DNA of 64,000 bases from Chamaecrista fasciculata (GCA_003254925.1 QANZ01030519.1:1-64000), one strand, 5' to 3'; shown: positions 34,901-47,500, numbered from the stretch's first letter. Translations and numbers: made by a program. The notes: a model not told the origin generated them from the letters alone.

Positions 34901-36691
34901 GCTCCTGCAATCTTCCAGCAGGTGGAAATTGTGATTGTGGATGTTGACTTTCCATTGCAGCCTTAGCATCTGCCCATGCTCTAGCCCTAGCAGCCCAATC
35001 TTCTTCATTCTTATGGGCTAAGATCACAAATTCACCAGTTAAGGAAGAGATAGAAGTTGGGAGATAACTTTTGGAAAGTTTCCAATAGGCAGGAGAAGAC
35101 ATAAAAGCATGAGGAGGTAGACATGTGAGGAATCATAAACAATCAGTTGCATTATTATCCTGAGAATGATTGCATACTAAGCCACTAATTAACTATTACA
35201 AATGCAAATAAGTATCCATCAAGTTCATAATCAGTGTCATTTCTATTTCAGTGTTATTTCACGATTATAAAAAGGCCAGACAAGATGGTAATAAATGAAA
35301 AACCAACTAGCAGGAAAGCATACGCTAACACAATACTACATGCCTTTCTTTTTTACTTGTTTTAATGAATTTATTTATTTTACAAGCAAATGCTTGGTCT
35401 CTCAAGTTGATAACATTAGTTCATAAACAACAGCACCAAATGTTTACAGATGTCATGTCAATCCTATTCATGGATGTTTCAATCATGCAAAAAGAGTTGC
35501 AAGCTCTTCTTCTTTTTTCCTGATGAAAATTGAACTCACAAACTGCCACGCATTTGCAGAATGGTCAGGTTCAAGAATGGACTGGCTGTCACTGGAAATC
35601 TCCATGTTTGAAGGTTGTCTGTTAGTATTTTTTCTTTCCTAATAAAACTTGTCCATGTTATTTAATTCTATTCATTTGATGTTTGGACAAGAAGCCAAAA
35701 AACTAACACAAGGAAAAGAGTGGTGGCATCATGGTATCCCTCTCCTTCCAGTTTAACGGCTGCAAACAGCTGGATTTATCATACTCCTCTTGATAAACAT
35801 GTGAGTTTCTGGGTTTGAATTATCAAAATAGACACCCTACTTTTGGAGCCATACTTGATTTTCTTCTGTGTACGGGTTCTAGGAGTTGTAATAACACTCT
35901 TTGTTTCAATTAAGAAAGCATGTTGTACATTCTTCTCAAACTACAACTAGATATACTAGAAAATTTACAAAATAAATATTAAAAAAATTCTACAGAAAAC
36001 GAAAGGTGGTGACAAAAAATCACCTGGATTCCAACTTTGGTTGGGAGGCCAGCTTGGAGTGCTCCATTCCTGTAATTGTTTATGCAATTAGGTTGAACAA
36101 GGTGTAAACCAACTGAAGTCCACATTCAATGTGCATATACATGAACTTAATCGAACTCTTCCAACAGTTAATAACTAATCAACAAAAAACAAAAACAAAA
36201 AAAACAAAACCCTAGCCAACCAACGATGCAAGATATAAAATCAAAGAGTCAAGAAAGCTGCTGATAGGTTGAAGAGGTACCTGAGGATAAGGCTGGGGAA
36301 CGTGAGAGTGAGGAGGGAAATGAGAACGAGAGGGGGGCGGAGGTGGAGGGAACTGGTTGTGATGGTAGGAATGAGGAGGAGGAGGGGGATAAGGGTTAGA
36401 GTGCGGAAGATACGACGCCGCCGGAGCCGGCGGATGATAATGGTCGGAGTGAGGAGGAGGCGGTGGTGGTGGTGGTGGCGGAGGTGGAGCCCACTGCGGC
36501 GGAGGAGAAGGAGTCTGAGATGGATGGAACTGGAATTGGTTGGAATACCAAGGTCCTTGAGGAGGAGGAGCAGGTTGCCTAGGAGGTTGTATCTGATGAA
36601 ATTGAGAGTGGTGGGGATCCGCCGTGTGAGGCGGAGGAGGTGGTGGCGGCGGCCTCATGTAGCCGGCGGGAGGTTGTTGGAACGAATCCAT
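28905..36691 (-). CDS. Pro-rich protein with C-terminal RS domain (At1g70620-like)
   Basis: Twelve exons: 36691-36281, 36069-36024, 35017-34583, 33013-32661, 32537-32334, 32257-32069, 31950-31876, 31800-31734, 31618-30535, 30457-30401, 29180-29106 and 28950-28905. All are GT-AG, phases agree, and the product is 1,013 residues. Residues 1-137 are extremely Pro/His-rich (runs of 8-12 Pro). Then come EWSTPSWPPNQSWNP and EEDWAARARAWADAKAAME, a Gln/Ser-rich stretch, and a conserved VPNWLREEIKK block. An acidic Ser/Glu linker and a helical YVEEARTAAINQEIKRVLTEVLLKVTDELFDEIATKVI segment follow, with a long Lys/Arg/Glu/Asp tail ending in SR repeats (RRSRSRSPVRRKR). This layout suggests a nuclear RNA-processing or splicing-associated protein. 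No catalytic domain is recognised. Its position suggests it is the gene annotated 'cyclin-related' in Arabidopsis, although no cyclin box is visible. The ATG at 36691 was chosen because no in-frame ATG lies upstream. Confidence 0.87.
30268..30283 (+). repeat. Poly-G tract
   Basis: A run of about 16 G in the intron between exons 10 and 11 of the RS-tailed gene; read on the transcript it is poly-C. Length is likely uncertain in the assembly. Confidence 0.85.
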
Positions 36692-37053
36692 GACGGAGGA
36701 TGGTGATATTCGACCTGAGTGAGATTTTTGTGGATGTTGATTTGGATCGATAATAGGAGGAGTACGCAACGCATTAGAGCTGCAGGAGAAGAATGGACGT
36801 TAGAAAAAGAGATTTTAGGAAGACGAGGGTTCACGCCTTCCCGGAGACACTGTGGGGCCTAGCGCTTCGGATCAAAGGTATTTTCTTCTTTCCACACACG
36901 AAAAATTATTTTCTCCTGCCTATAGAAATTAGGACAAATATTTATTGAAAAATTTTATCATTTGATATTTGAATTTATATCGAGATAATTAATTAAATAA
37001 TTAAAATATATGACTCATTTTCTAAATTATTGTAAGACAAAATACTCTTGGTA

Positions 37054-38055
37054 AGCCTGAACTTGTGACACATTTTAGGTCTATTGGACTTTGCAATTTT
37101 GTGTACAAAATTATTTCAAAGGTATTGGTGAATCGGTTGAAGGACTTCTTGCCTTTTCTTATATATGAGCAACAAAGGGCTTTTATTCCTATTAGAGTGA
37201 TACAAGATAATGAGGTGATTGAGCATGAGGTGTATCATTACTTGAAGAATAAAAGAAATGGTAACAGAGGTGAATTTGCACTTAAAATTGATATAAAAAA
37301 GGCATATGATAAAGTTGAATGAGATTTTTTGGAGGAGGTTATGTGGAGTATGGGGTTTGACCATGGACGGGTTTCAAGAGTGATGAAGTGTGTTAAAATA
37401 GTTCAATACAACCTTCTCTTGGCTGGTAAAAAGATAGTTAGCTTCTGTCTTGAGAGAGGTTTGAGGCAAGGAGATCCAATATCTCCTTATCTCTTCCTTT
37501 TTGTGGTTGGTGTCTTATCAAGTATGGTCTCTGAGGCTGTGTATTGTGGTGATTTGAAGGGTGTGAAACTGGCCAGATCTTGTCCTATGATATCCTATTG
37601 TTTTTTTTTTGCTGATGATTCATTATTTTTTCTAGGGGCAACCAAGGATAATTGTATCTGTATGAAGAGGATTTTGGAGAACTATTGTTTAGCTTCTGGT
37701 CAGGAGGCTAATTTGGACAAATTTGTGATCTTTTTTTCTGCTAATGTTGGTGTGGACACAAAGAATATGGTTTGCTCTTCTCTTGGGGTTCCTTGTAATC
37801 AAAATCCAGGTGTTTATCTTGGACTGCCTTCCATTTGGGAGATGTTTAAGAATTCTGTTTTGGCTTTTGTAAGGGAGAGTGTTTTAGCAAGGTTGGAAAA
37901 GAAATCTCTTGTCTCAGGCTGGGAAGGAAGTCATGATCAAAGCAGTAGTCAATGCAATTCCAGCTTATGCCATGCATTGTTTCAAGGTGACAGAGGCAGT
38001 TGATCTTGATAGCCTTGTGTCTGATTTATGGTGGGGTCAAGGTGACAAAGGCAGT
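37054..38055 (+). pseudogene. LINE reverse transcriptase, interrupted
   Basis: Frames carry the non-LTR reverse transcriptase motifs in order: ISKVLVNRLKDFLP, EQQRAFIP, ALKIDIKKAYDKVE, RGLRQGDPISPYLF and the catalytic FADDSLFF. A TGA at 37321-37323 replaces the Trp that normally follows YDKVE, and another frame change occurs near 37915 (LEKKSLVSGWEG, with QAGKEVMIKAVVNAIPAYAM in the next frame). The protein is broken, truncated at its N terminus and cut by the LTR. Confidence 0.85.
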
Positions 38056-40227
38056 TGTTGGAGATTGTGCCCTAGGGCCAATCATTTTATGTGAATGTTT
38101 TGAACATATTGGTTTTGATTAATTTATAGATGATAAATTATGTTGTTATCATATTATTAGCATGTTTACTATGATAGCGTCCTTGATTAATTATAAGATA
38201 ATTAATCTAAATCTGTCCCTGGTCGATTATTCTCGTGGGAGCGTGAATGAACCAAGACCTGCAGCATGACCTCGGTGTATAGAGATACATGCACTAGATG
38301 CTTCACGAGAGTCATGGTGCAATTATGTAAGGGTTACAAGTTGCTGGACCGACCCGGAGAGTCCTGCATGGGTTTAGTCATAAGCGAGTCTCTCCTGTAT
38401 ACTTGTCACGATGCCCTTAAACCTGAGGTCTTGACTATTCCGGCATTGTAGATGTCAAACTTTAGCCTAGTCCAACGTTGCCGTAGCAGGGTAGCCATAC
38501 AGGCTAGGTACGGGTTTGGTTGTTTACCGTGCTGAGGAATGTGGTTGACCAAGATGGAATTTTGTCCCACATTGAGATGAGAGATATTTAACTGGCGCCT
38601 TCGATGAGTCTATCCAGGGAATGTGTGGCCACACAGAGAAATGGGACTAACTCAGGAAATCGAGAAAGTTATGGTTTGGATTAAGGATGACTTTCCCATG
38701 CCTTATCCAGGACCAAAATATCGTGTGACAATAGGGATTATGACAAGTTGTTACTTAGGTTAAATCGGTTTTGTAAAAACGATAACTCACGTGTTTTGGG
38801 TAGTGATGGCTTGCTAGAGTCCACTCTCGACTTGTGAGTCATAGAGATGACTTGCTGCCAACTTCACGTGAGGCCTGCTGGGTCACACACGAGCAGGATC
38901 AAGATGCCGTAATGGGACACGAATTAGAGTTAATTCGTGAGTCACTTTAGTGACACAATCTGAGACATAGTTGAATGTCTTAGGACATGAAATCTTGTCT
39001 TAAATAATATCTACGTTTATGATAATTAAATTTGTTGGACAAGTTTAAATATATTAATTGATAAATAGTTAATTTGATTCTTGTTTATAATATTAGGGAA
39101 TATTAAATTAAATAGGTTTCCTAAAAGTTAGGAGATTATTGATTTATTAAATTCTCCAATATTAGGATAACAAGGGAGAGAGTGGCGCCTCATATGTATT
39201 GATTTAATAAATTAAAAATGTTTTGTTAATTAAATCAAGATTTGAATTTGAATTCAAGATATGATTTTGATTTCAAGATTCAAAGTTTGAATTAAAGATA
39301 TTAAGGTAATATTTTAATTCAATATTGTTGGGAATTAACAAAGTTAGTTATAACTACCTAAGAGTTTGGGTTGTTATTGAATTCCTCTTAAACAAGATGA
39401 GGATGGTGCATATCTTGGATTCTTGGAGTGCAAGATTTGATCTTGCATTTTGAATTTAAATTATATATGCAATTCGAATTTTATAATTTAAAAATATTAA
39501 AGTAATATTTTAATTATAAAATCAATTCCTCATGACTCATTCCAACCAATGGGATTTGAGCAATCAAGATTTGATCTTGAGGTGTGAATTTCAAATTGCC
39601 TTTTGAATTATAATATTAGTGTAATATTATAAATCAAGATTCCCTGAATATATAAATGTTAATGAAATTATAATATTCAAGATTTTAGGGATTCACTAAT
39701 TAGATTAGTAATTCCCTAATTTTAGGAATGAGGATATTATAAATACCCACACACTAGGCATAGGCGCCTAACACAAGCAAGCTAGCATTTTTTAGAGTAA
39801 AAAATTCGCCAACCCTAGTTTTAAGAGAGAGAGTCGATTTTCTTCTTAGTGAGAGAAAGTTCGACCTACATCATATAATTCTAGGTTTTTGTGTGTGAGT
39901 TGCGCCAATCAATCTTGAGGTTCAAGAACTGTTCTTGATCATTCAAGAACAGTAGATAAAGTTCCCGTATTCACTTGGGAAAAAGTGAAGGAGGCTAGCA
40001 CCTGGGCATCTGCCAAACTGGTCGTGTGGATCACCGGTGGAGGAAGGACACTCGGAGTGGACTTCTCAAATTCGCGAACACAACAAGTCACCATTGAAAT
40101 ATAGGTAAACATCTTTACTTTTCTGGTATAAATATAATTAGTGGATTCTGGAAGGAATCACAGAGTTAGCATATTTAAAGGTTTTTTTTTAATTTTTCCA
40201 CTGCGCTCGCTCTGTGATTTCCCAACA
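38056..40227 (+). mobile_element. Solo LTR, 2.2 kb, inside the LINE
   Basis: Begins TGTTGGAGATTGTGCCC at 38056 and ends CCCAACA at 40227. The 5-bp target duplication GCAGT lies at 38051-38055 and 40228-40232. The TG...CA ends, inverted TGTTGG/CCAACA tips and 5-bp duplication identify a complete LTR; no gag or pol is present. A TATA-like TATTATAAATA lies near 39735-39745, placing a probable transcription start near 39770. Such solo LTRs arise by recombination between the two LTRs of a full element. Long and Copia-like in look, but the superfamily is not certain. Confidence 0.87.
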
Positions 40228-41900
40228 GCAGTAAAATTCATTAGGTGGCTTGGAGGAAGATGGCTCAGTCTAAGGATGTTGGTGGTATGGGATTTAGGGA
40301 ATTCTCTTGCTTTAACTTGGCTTTATTGGCCAAGCAAGCTTGGAGAGTGCTTACTTGTCCCAATGATCCTTGGGCGAGGATTTTGAAGGGTAGCTATTTT
40401 CCTAACTATGACTTTATCTTTGCTGGGAAGGGTTCGAGGGCATCTTGGGCCTGGTCAAGTTTACTTGAAGGTAGGGATTTTTTTATGAAGAATTTGATGT
40501 GGAGAGTTGGTGATGGGAGTAGTATTAATATCTGGAATGATCGTTTGTTGCCTTCTCTTGATGGAGGTAAATTGTTTTCTAGCAATCCTGGTGGTGAGTT
40601 GGGATTGGAAATGGTTAATGAAATCATTTCTGATGCTTGCTGGTGCTTGGATGATGTTGGGAGATGGTTGCTTCCTGTTGAGATTGCTGCAATTAAAAGG
40701 GTGCCTCTTGCTTTGAATCTTATTGCTGATAGATTGGTTTGGTGTCATGATAGGCGTGGTATTTACTCTGTGAAGAGTGGTTACAGATTTGCTTTGGATT
40801 CTTCTGATGTGATTGTTAGTGATGCTGCAAGTTCTTCTTGCCCTCTTGAGTCTAGAAATTGGAGATGGATTTGGAAATGCTGCTGTCCTCCCAGAGTTAA
40901 GCATTTCATATGGCGGGCATGTAGGAATATTATTGCAACAAAGGAGGCTCTTTTCAGAAGAAGATGTGGATCTGACCCACTTTGCTCTTTACGTGGTAAA
41001 GTAGTGGAAACAGTTGAACATTGTTTGTTGTTGTGTGATTGAGCAAAAATGGTTTGGTTTTGCTGTCCACTTGCTTTTAAAATTGAAATGTGCAATATCA
41101 CTACCTTTCATTCTTGGGTTGAAAATTTGTTGAATGGTGAGTTGAGTGGTAATGATTTTGCATGTTGTTGTCTTGTTGTTTGCTGTTGGTTTATATGGAA
41201 AGGAAGGTGTGATTTTCTCTTTAATGGTGCTTTGCTTGATCATGTGAAAATTGGGTAGCAAGTACATTATGTTGTTGTATCTTTCCTGGAGGCTAATTCG
41301 AAGTCTGTTGCTGAGGTAGTCTCTTCTTCCACTCTCTTCTTCCACTCTTGACTTAGTTGGTAGTGGCTGGTTTTCTCCTGTTGATGGTTTTGTTAAGGCT
41401 AATGTTGATGGTGCATTTATTCTGGAAACAAGGGCTGCTGGTTTGGGTGTAATTTTCAGGGATAGTCATGTACAGGTGATTGATGGGTTTGGTAATTAAT
41501 TGTGTGAATTTAGCGTTTTTGGCTGAGGCTTGTCTATGAGGAAGGTTGTTTGCATGGTTGTTTCTGCAGGTTATTCTAAAGTGGTTTTTGAGTCAGATTG
41601 CAAGGAATTGATCAATTGCATCAACAAGTTTGGAAAGCAGCTACTGTTTTGGAGGACATTTGGAGTATGTTGGATTCCTTTTTTTTTCTGTTAGCTTCTA
41701 CCATGTGGGTAGAAATAGGAACAAGGCAACCGATTGGCTTGCCAAAGCTTGTCTCAAGGGGATGTGTCTTGTGGGTTGGGTTGGTCAACCCCCATCTCCT
41801 TTATCTTCTTTGTTAGTTGTTGATTTAGGGTTTGATTCTGAGGGTATTGGCTGATTTTCTGTTTGTTTTGGTGGGTTTGGAAGCTGTTGCTTCTTTGTAT
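40228..41900 (+). pseudogene. LINE 3' coding part: zinc-binding RT region and RNase H-like domain
   Basis: WVAWRKMAQSKDVGGMGFREFSCFNLALLAKQAWRVL begins the block typical of plant LINEs, followed by the zf-RVT segment (WRWIWKCCCPPRVKHFIWRACRNIIAT). After the stop at 41041-41043, frames with several stops show the RNase H-like part (VKANVDGAF and FESDCKELINCIN strings, then a NKATDWLAKACL tail). Multiple stops show decay. Confidence 0.8.
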
Positions 41901-42319
41901 CTGGTTTTTTGTTGTTTTGTTAATAAAAGGGAGTATTTTCTGGCCAAAAAAAAAATACTCTTGGTACTTCTAAAGTATGTGGTTATTTTTAGTTGTATCC
42001 CAAAATTTTATTTTTATCAATTGTACTCTCAAAATATAGGGTCAGTTGCAGTTATACTCCCAAAATTTTTTTAGTCAATATACCTCCAATTTTTTTCTTT
42101 TTTGTATCAATTACACTCCCAATCTTTTTTTTTTGTCAGTTGTAATCCCAACTTGGGACTCAAATGTGAAACATTGAGGGTATAATTGACTAAAAAAACT
42201 TTGGGGGTGTAATTGAAACTACCTCATACTTTCGAACTACAATTGACCCAAAAAAAACTTTAGGAATACTACTGAAAATGATCGGATATTTTGGGGGTTC
42301 CAATAATACTTTTGCCCTA

Positions 42320-42834
42320 TTGTAATTATCTACTATTTAATCTTAAGTTAAAATCAAATACCAAAAGATGAAAGTTTAATTTAAATTCAAAGGCAAATAG
42401 TATTAGTTTAGTAGAAATTGAAGAACTAACAAAATATAAAATCAGTTCAAATTTATAAAATAAATAATCACTAAAGATCAAATAGTTGAAGTTAAAATAT
42501 TTCAAAGACTAAATCATATAGTTCCATTATTCAAAACTGATTGGTTAATTTAGGATTAAATAGTATATTTCCCCTTATTTTATTTAGGTATAAGATGTTT
42601 TAAATTTACTTATTATTTGATATTTGATTCTATTAAGTATGCAATTTGTTTTCACGTCTCCTGATCTCTGTTCATCCTATTTTCGCATATATGACGGCCC
42701 GTTTTTCACACATGGCATCTTTGTTCTTTTCTATTTTCATGAATCACATCAAAATGTTTTTGAACCATGCAGCTTAATGATATTCATCCATCCAATCATT
42801 GTTGGCTTTTATTCTTGTTGCTAATTGACGCAGT
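42320..42834. other. AT-rich spacer between nested elements
   Basis: No gene seen. Two short GGTTAAATTTAGGATTAAATAG-type motifs suggest old repeat sequence. Confidence 0.4.
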
Positions 42835-42842
42835 ATAATATT

Positions 42843-43495
42843 AAGGGGTGAGCAAACCAACCCGCCAATTCGCGAGCCCGCAGAAACTAACTCAACCTGC
42901 AGCTATGAGTTGGGTTGGTTCGGGTTCGCGGGTTGGTTTGGGCTCAAAATTTTCAACTCGCACGCTTGCGGGTTGGGTTGCGGGTTCATAATTTCTCAAC
43001 CCAACTCAACCTGTGAGCCCGCATATATATTTTTACTTATTTATTTATTTATTTTTTATACATGTTGATGTATTTTTATATAAATCTTGTATGTTTTCTT
43101 ATATATTTATATTATTAGTTCTTTATAAATAAGATAATTTGATTTTAAAATTTACATAATTACATATATGTATTACATTTACATATGTTATGGAGTATAT
43201 TTTGATTGATTTATATTTACATATATAAAATCTATGTTTTTTTTAACTTTTTTTATGTGTAAGTTTTTTATTCACTACTCATAAATTTATAATATTATTT
43301 TTTTGTTATGAAATTTTTTTTTAAAAAAAATACAAACTCAACCCGCGGGTTCAACCCAACCCAACCCGCAACTCTGCCCGTTGGGTTGGTTCGAGTTGAG
43401 TTTTAAAATTTATAGAACCCAACCCAACCCAACCCGCAGATTGATGTGCGGGTTAGGCTGGGATTTTCCCTCAACCCAGCCCGCACTCACCCCTA
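42843..43495. mobile_element. hAT-like MITE with GGTTGGGTT arms, 653 bp
   Basis: Ends AAGGGGTGAGC / GCACTCACCCCTA are inverted. The flanks are ATAATATT (42835-42842) and ATAATATC (43496-43503), an 8-bp duplication with one mismatch. Both arms contain repeated CAACCCAACCCGC / GCGGGTTGGGTTGG units around an AT-rich core. This GGGGTGAGC-ended family is widespread in plants and attributed to hAT transposons. Confidence 0.82.
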
Positions 43496-43555
43496 ATAAT
43501 ATCATTGCTTCCTAAAAGTAATCACAGTTCATAAAATGTCTTCTAGAGTGTGAAG

Positions 43556-44051
43556 CATAGTGCAAAAAATCGAACCGGCCATTGACTCGGTGGAAGGTTT
43601 GGGTCACTGGTTTAACCGATTGAGCCGATTTCCTTAAAAAATACATTTTCAAATATACATATTCATCAAATACACATTAATATCTTACAATAATTTAAAT
43701 ATAAAGTAAAAATTAAATACTTTGGTACCCTTTGGAGATATTTTGCAATTTTAACCATAGCAAATTTTGTAAAAATTACATATTGACCCCAATTTTTTTT
43801 TAAAAGTTTTCATTTTAGTCCCTAGATAATATGTATCTAGGGATCAATTTATAATTTTTTGGGGTCAATATGTAATTTTTACAAAATTTGTCGCGTCAAA
43901 CCGGTTCACGGTTCACCGGTCTGCCGGTTGAACCGGTGACTGGCCGGGTCAAATGCAGAATGGTATTTTGCTTATTTCGGACCGGTCTGGTGCCCGGTTT
44001 ACCGGGTCACCGGTTGAATCGCCCGGTCCGGTCCGGTTTTTTTGTACTATG
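43556..44051. mobile_element. hAT-like element with CCGGT arms, 496 bp
   Basis: The perfect 8-bp duplication GTGTGAAG lies at 43548-43555 and 44052-44059. Ends are CATAGTGCAAAAAA and TTTTTTTGTACTATG. Both arms are dense in ACCGGT palindromes. The left end at 6517 belongs to the same family. No transposase. It sits 60 bp from the previous hAT-like MITE. Confidence 0.88.
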
Positions 44052-44059
44052 GTGTGAAG

Positions 44060-44519
44060 AACTTCAAATTCAAAGCAAGATTTTTGAAATTGGGAGTGTC
44101 CAATAGAATATACTATTTACATTGTCTATGACTTCATAGATTCAATAGAACTCATACACAGAACATAAGCTTCAAGGAAGAGTACAAGTAAAAACACACA
44201 CGCATATATATATATATCAGCAGCATCATGCTTGGTTCTTATATATACCCTCTTCAGTCTTCAAGCGTTTCCATATAGTAGTAAGATCCAGCTTCTGTAA
44301 AATCCTTTCCATCCAAAATGGCAGTGGCAGCAGCATCAATGTATTTCATTTCTGTCGTTTTGTCTACTCAGTTTCTCTTCTTTAATACTATGAATGCATG
44401 GGTCAGCCGTTGGAAAAAAATGGCTTGCCCCACTCTGCTACTAGTACTACACTGTTTCATGAAAAAGAAGAAGCAAGAGAACAATGGAATAAAGAAAAAT
44501 CTGCTTTGGTAACCCGAGT
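44060..44519. other. 3' flank of ABCB26
   Basis: Probable 3' UTR of the transporter on the minus strand plus spacer; contains an AT microsatellite at 44206-44217. No gene seen. The plus ORFs at 44318 and 44398 are antisense to the last exon. Confidence 0.5.
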
Positions 44520-47500
44520 TCATGCCACAGTGTCAGCCTGTTTATTCGTCAATCGCGCATACAAACCCTCTTTGGATAGAAGTTCCCTGTGACTTCCAAT
44601 CTGTGAGCACACAAAGTTATAGTTTGTTAGGCTTCATATTGGGAAGATAATGGAAACACATGAAATGGATAGCTTCTCATTCATCACACATAAAAGGCAA
44701 AAATGCATTTTTGGTCCCCAAACTTTATATCAATTTTCAATTTCACCCTCAAAGTTTGTTTGCCGTCAATCTCCAAAGTTTCACATTTTAGTCAATTTTA
44801 TCTTTTGCTATAAAAGAAAAATTAAATCCTAACTCAGATTGAAAATTATGTGGAGATTATTGTTAATTCATTAGATGGAGTTAGGACAAATGATAAAATC
44901 GCCCAAAATGTGAAACTTTATGGACAAAATTGAAAATTGATGTAAAGTTTGGGGACCAAATAGGTGCTTTTGCTCAGATAAAATGCAGAGTTTCACTGTT
45001 TTAGTAAAGGGCAAGACTTAGGTAAGGTTCCTTATATCTTTGATATAAGGTTCCCCAATCAATATTTGACACGTTGCAAAAATTTTATACATCACCAATC
45101 ATGGTAGAGAGAGAATATTAAACAGGCCTTTTTGCATAACTAATCATAGAAGAGAGAGAATGTAAATCAAGCTTATGATTGGAGGAACCTTATAGCAAAG
45201 ATATAAGGAACTTTACCTAAGTTTTTTCTTTTAGTAAAATGGTTTCAAAATCTGATGTACAAGTATTTGTGGAATCAAATGCAACTTTCAATAAGGAAAG
45301 AAATTTACACAGCCAGAAAATAGTTAGAGAAAATAAATTGAAAATTCACCAACCTCAACAATATGACCACCATCCATCACCACAATTCTATCAGCAGCTT
45401 GTATGGTAGAAAGCCTGAAATGCAGGTCATAAACTTCAAAATCAGAATCAAAATGTGCATTTAATGGATGGTAACAACAAAAGACAGCCAACCTGTGTGC
45501 AATGACTATGACACTTCTCCGTGTCATGGAGTCACTTCTGACAGATCGAAGAACACCCTACATTTAGAGGAAACCAAATCGTAAATATCTATGTTTCTTT
45601 GTCTCTCTAAAACTTAGTGTGTCTATAGTCCAAAACTGTCAACTCGCTTTTTTCAGTAGCTAGCTTATAGAATCACACCTTGACATTGTGTTCACTCTCA
45701 GCATCAAGTGCACTGGTGGCTTCATCAAGGATCAATATTTTTGGATCCCTAAGAAGGGCCCTAGCGATAGCGATTCGCTGCTTTTGTCCCCCACTTAACA
45801 AATCATCATCAACAAGTGTTTCATAACCGTTAGGAAGTGCTGAGATGAAGTCATGGGCATAGGCTTGCTTTGCAGCCCATTCAACATCCTCTTGCTTTAT
45901 ATTGCGAGTGCATCCATATCTGATGTTTGAGCTAATATCCATTCTGAAGAGCTTAGGTTCCTGTACAGACATATTTTTAAGGTTAGGAGAAACTGATAAA
46001 GTCGTTGAAACTCCACTATGTTGGCAAATCAATAACCTGTCCCACAAATCCAATTCTTTCTCTCCACCACATGATGTCCAACTCTTTAAGAGGGGTGCCA
46101 TCAATTAAAATCTGCATATTAAGAAAATAAACAAATTATTCAAGCATCTAGTCTAATAATACTACTATACAGCATAACTGGCTGAGAAATTAATTCTGTG
46201 ACATAAATCTATAACTAAAATCTAATCCAGGATTGACGGGAACGGTGACTAGAGCTTAAAAACTAAATATACCATGAACCTAGTTTTATGCAAAATAACT
46301 GGCCAAAGAAATTTTTTTGTGCACTCAACGCTACTAACAAAAGAAAGCTTAATAACTTACCCAAGTTGGGGATTTCTCAGAATAATTTCGAGTCGCGTCT
46401 CTAGGACACTGTCCTGAAGAGATATTCCGGTATCCCACTGATTAGAAACCGGCACTCTCACAGGATTAAACGAAATCTTCCTCAATGTCACACAAAGAGG
46501 GATACAGAATAGCAGAAGAAAAGTTAGAGACTATACAAAAGAGAGAGAGGCTGCTCATGATTTAGAAACTAGGGTTCTCATATATATATAATAGGTCTAA
46601 TAAAATATTTATTTAACTATAATAATTAATAAAATATTTATTAATTATAATAATTAATAAAATAAAGTACCAAAAATAACCTCAACCCTCATATCTCTTT
46701 TGTGCAAGCAATGTGGACTTATTTTACACACCCAATATTAGACTTAGGTCCAACAATCCCCCACATGTGTAAAATAAAGAACCACATTTCTCATGAGTCT
46801 CACCCATGGGCATAACCATTGTATCTAGTGTCTTTCCGACTATGAACTAGACCTAGACCAATAACACATAGTACACAGAGTAATCAGTGAAGCCTGCTTC
46901 TATGAACCAACTACTCTTGTTGTATACCAGAGGCATTAAGAGTCAGATTATACCCCCACATTTTTGCTATTAACGACGTTTTTGCGCGTTATAACGGCCG
47001 TGCGCGTGCCTGTTTCATAATGAATGCTCTAGAGATTTTGCCAGAATCTCATAGGAGCGGCCCCACTCCACATTCATCGAGGTGATTTCAATAAAGTGTA
47101 TCTGCACTTATACACGATCCCGTAGGAATATGAAATCATTAAGTATCTATGTACAACCTCACCAAAAATGCAGTATAGCACTATCACACACCATAGGAAG
47201 GGATATTTTAATTTAGTGCTACCAGAATTAACAGACGACTTGTTCTTCCCATTGAACCTTATTCATGGGATCACCAATCACAAAGGTTAGGTTGCCATCG
47301 TGGTTAATTTCAAGTTGGCTTAAATCCCATTCCCCTCGATGTTTCAAAAATTTGTTTCCTCCCAAGAGGCTTCGTTAACGGATCCGCAAAATTCACACTT
47401 GATTTTACATAATCAATTGAGATTACACCATCTTTTAGCAGCTGCCTCACAATATTATGTCTCAATTGAATATGTCTGTTTTTGCCATTAAAGGTCTTAT

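Larger units (their letters stand above)
37054..41951 (+). mobile_element. 5'-truncated LINE retrotransposon with solo-LTR insertion
   Basis: Flanked by the 15-bp target duplication AAAATACTCTTGGTA (37039-37053 and 41952-41966) and ending in a poly-A tail after GGCC. The 5' end starts inside the reverse transcriptase; the endonuclease is missing, as expected from incomplete reverse transcription. Reverse transcriptase lies at 37054-38055, and the zinc-binding RT region and RNase H-like domain at 40228-41850. A solo LTR interrupts it at 38056-40227. Removing the LTR and one GCAGT would rejoin the frame (..GGQGDKG..HWVAWRKMAQSK). Confidence 0.9.
37033..42319. mobile_element. MITE split by a LINE insertion (outer layer of a nest)
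   Basis: Left stub GACAAAATACTCTTGGTA (37036-37053) and right part 41952-42319 are the two pieces of one MITE. The right end, read in reverse, is GGGCAAAAGTATTATTGGAACC, which pairs with the left stub. The 15-bp sequence AAAATACTCTTGGTA appears at both sides of the LINE, so the element was whole before insertion. Interior motifs such as CAATTGTACTCTC and ATAATTGACTAAAAAAACTTTGG pair across the right part. Outer edges are approximate; TATTGTA flanks both. Confidence 0.65.

Noticed and set aside
36269..36706. 145-codon plus-strand Arg-rich ORF
   Set aside because: It is the exact antisense of the Pro-rich exon 1 of the RS-tailed protein.
40406..41345. Minus-strand ORFs of 106-147 codons over the LINE
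   Set aside because: Antisense to the LINE zinc-binding RT region; no family signature.
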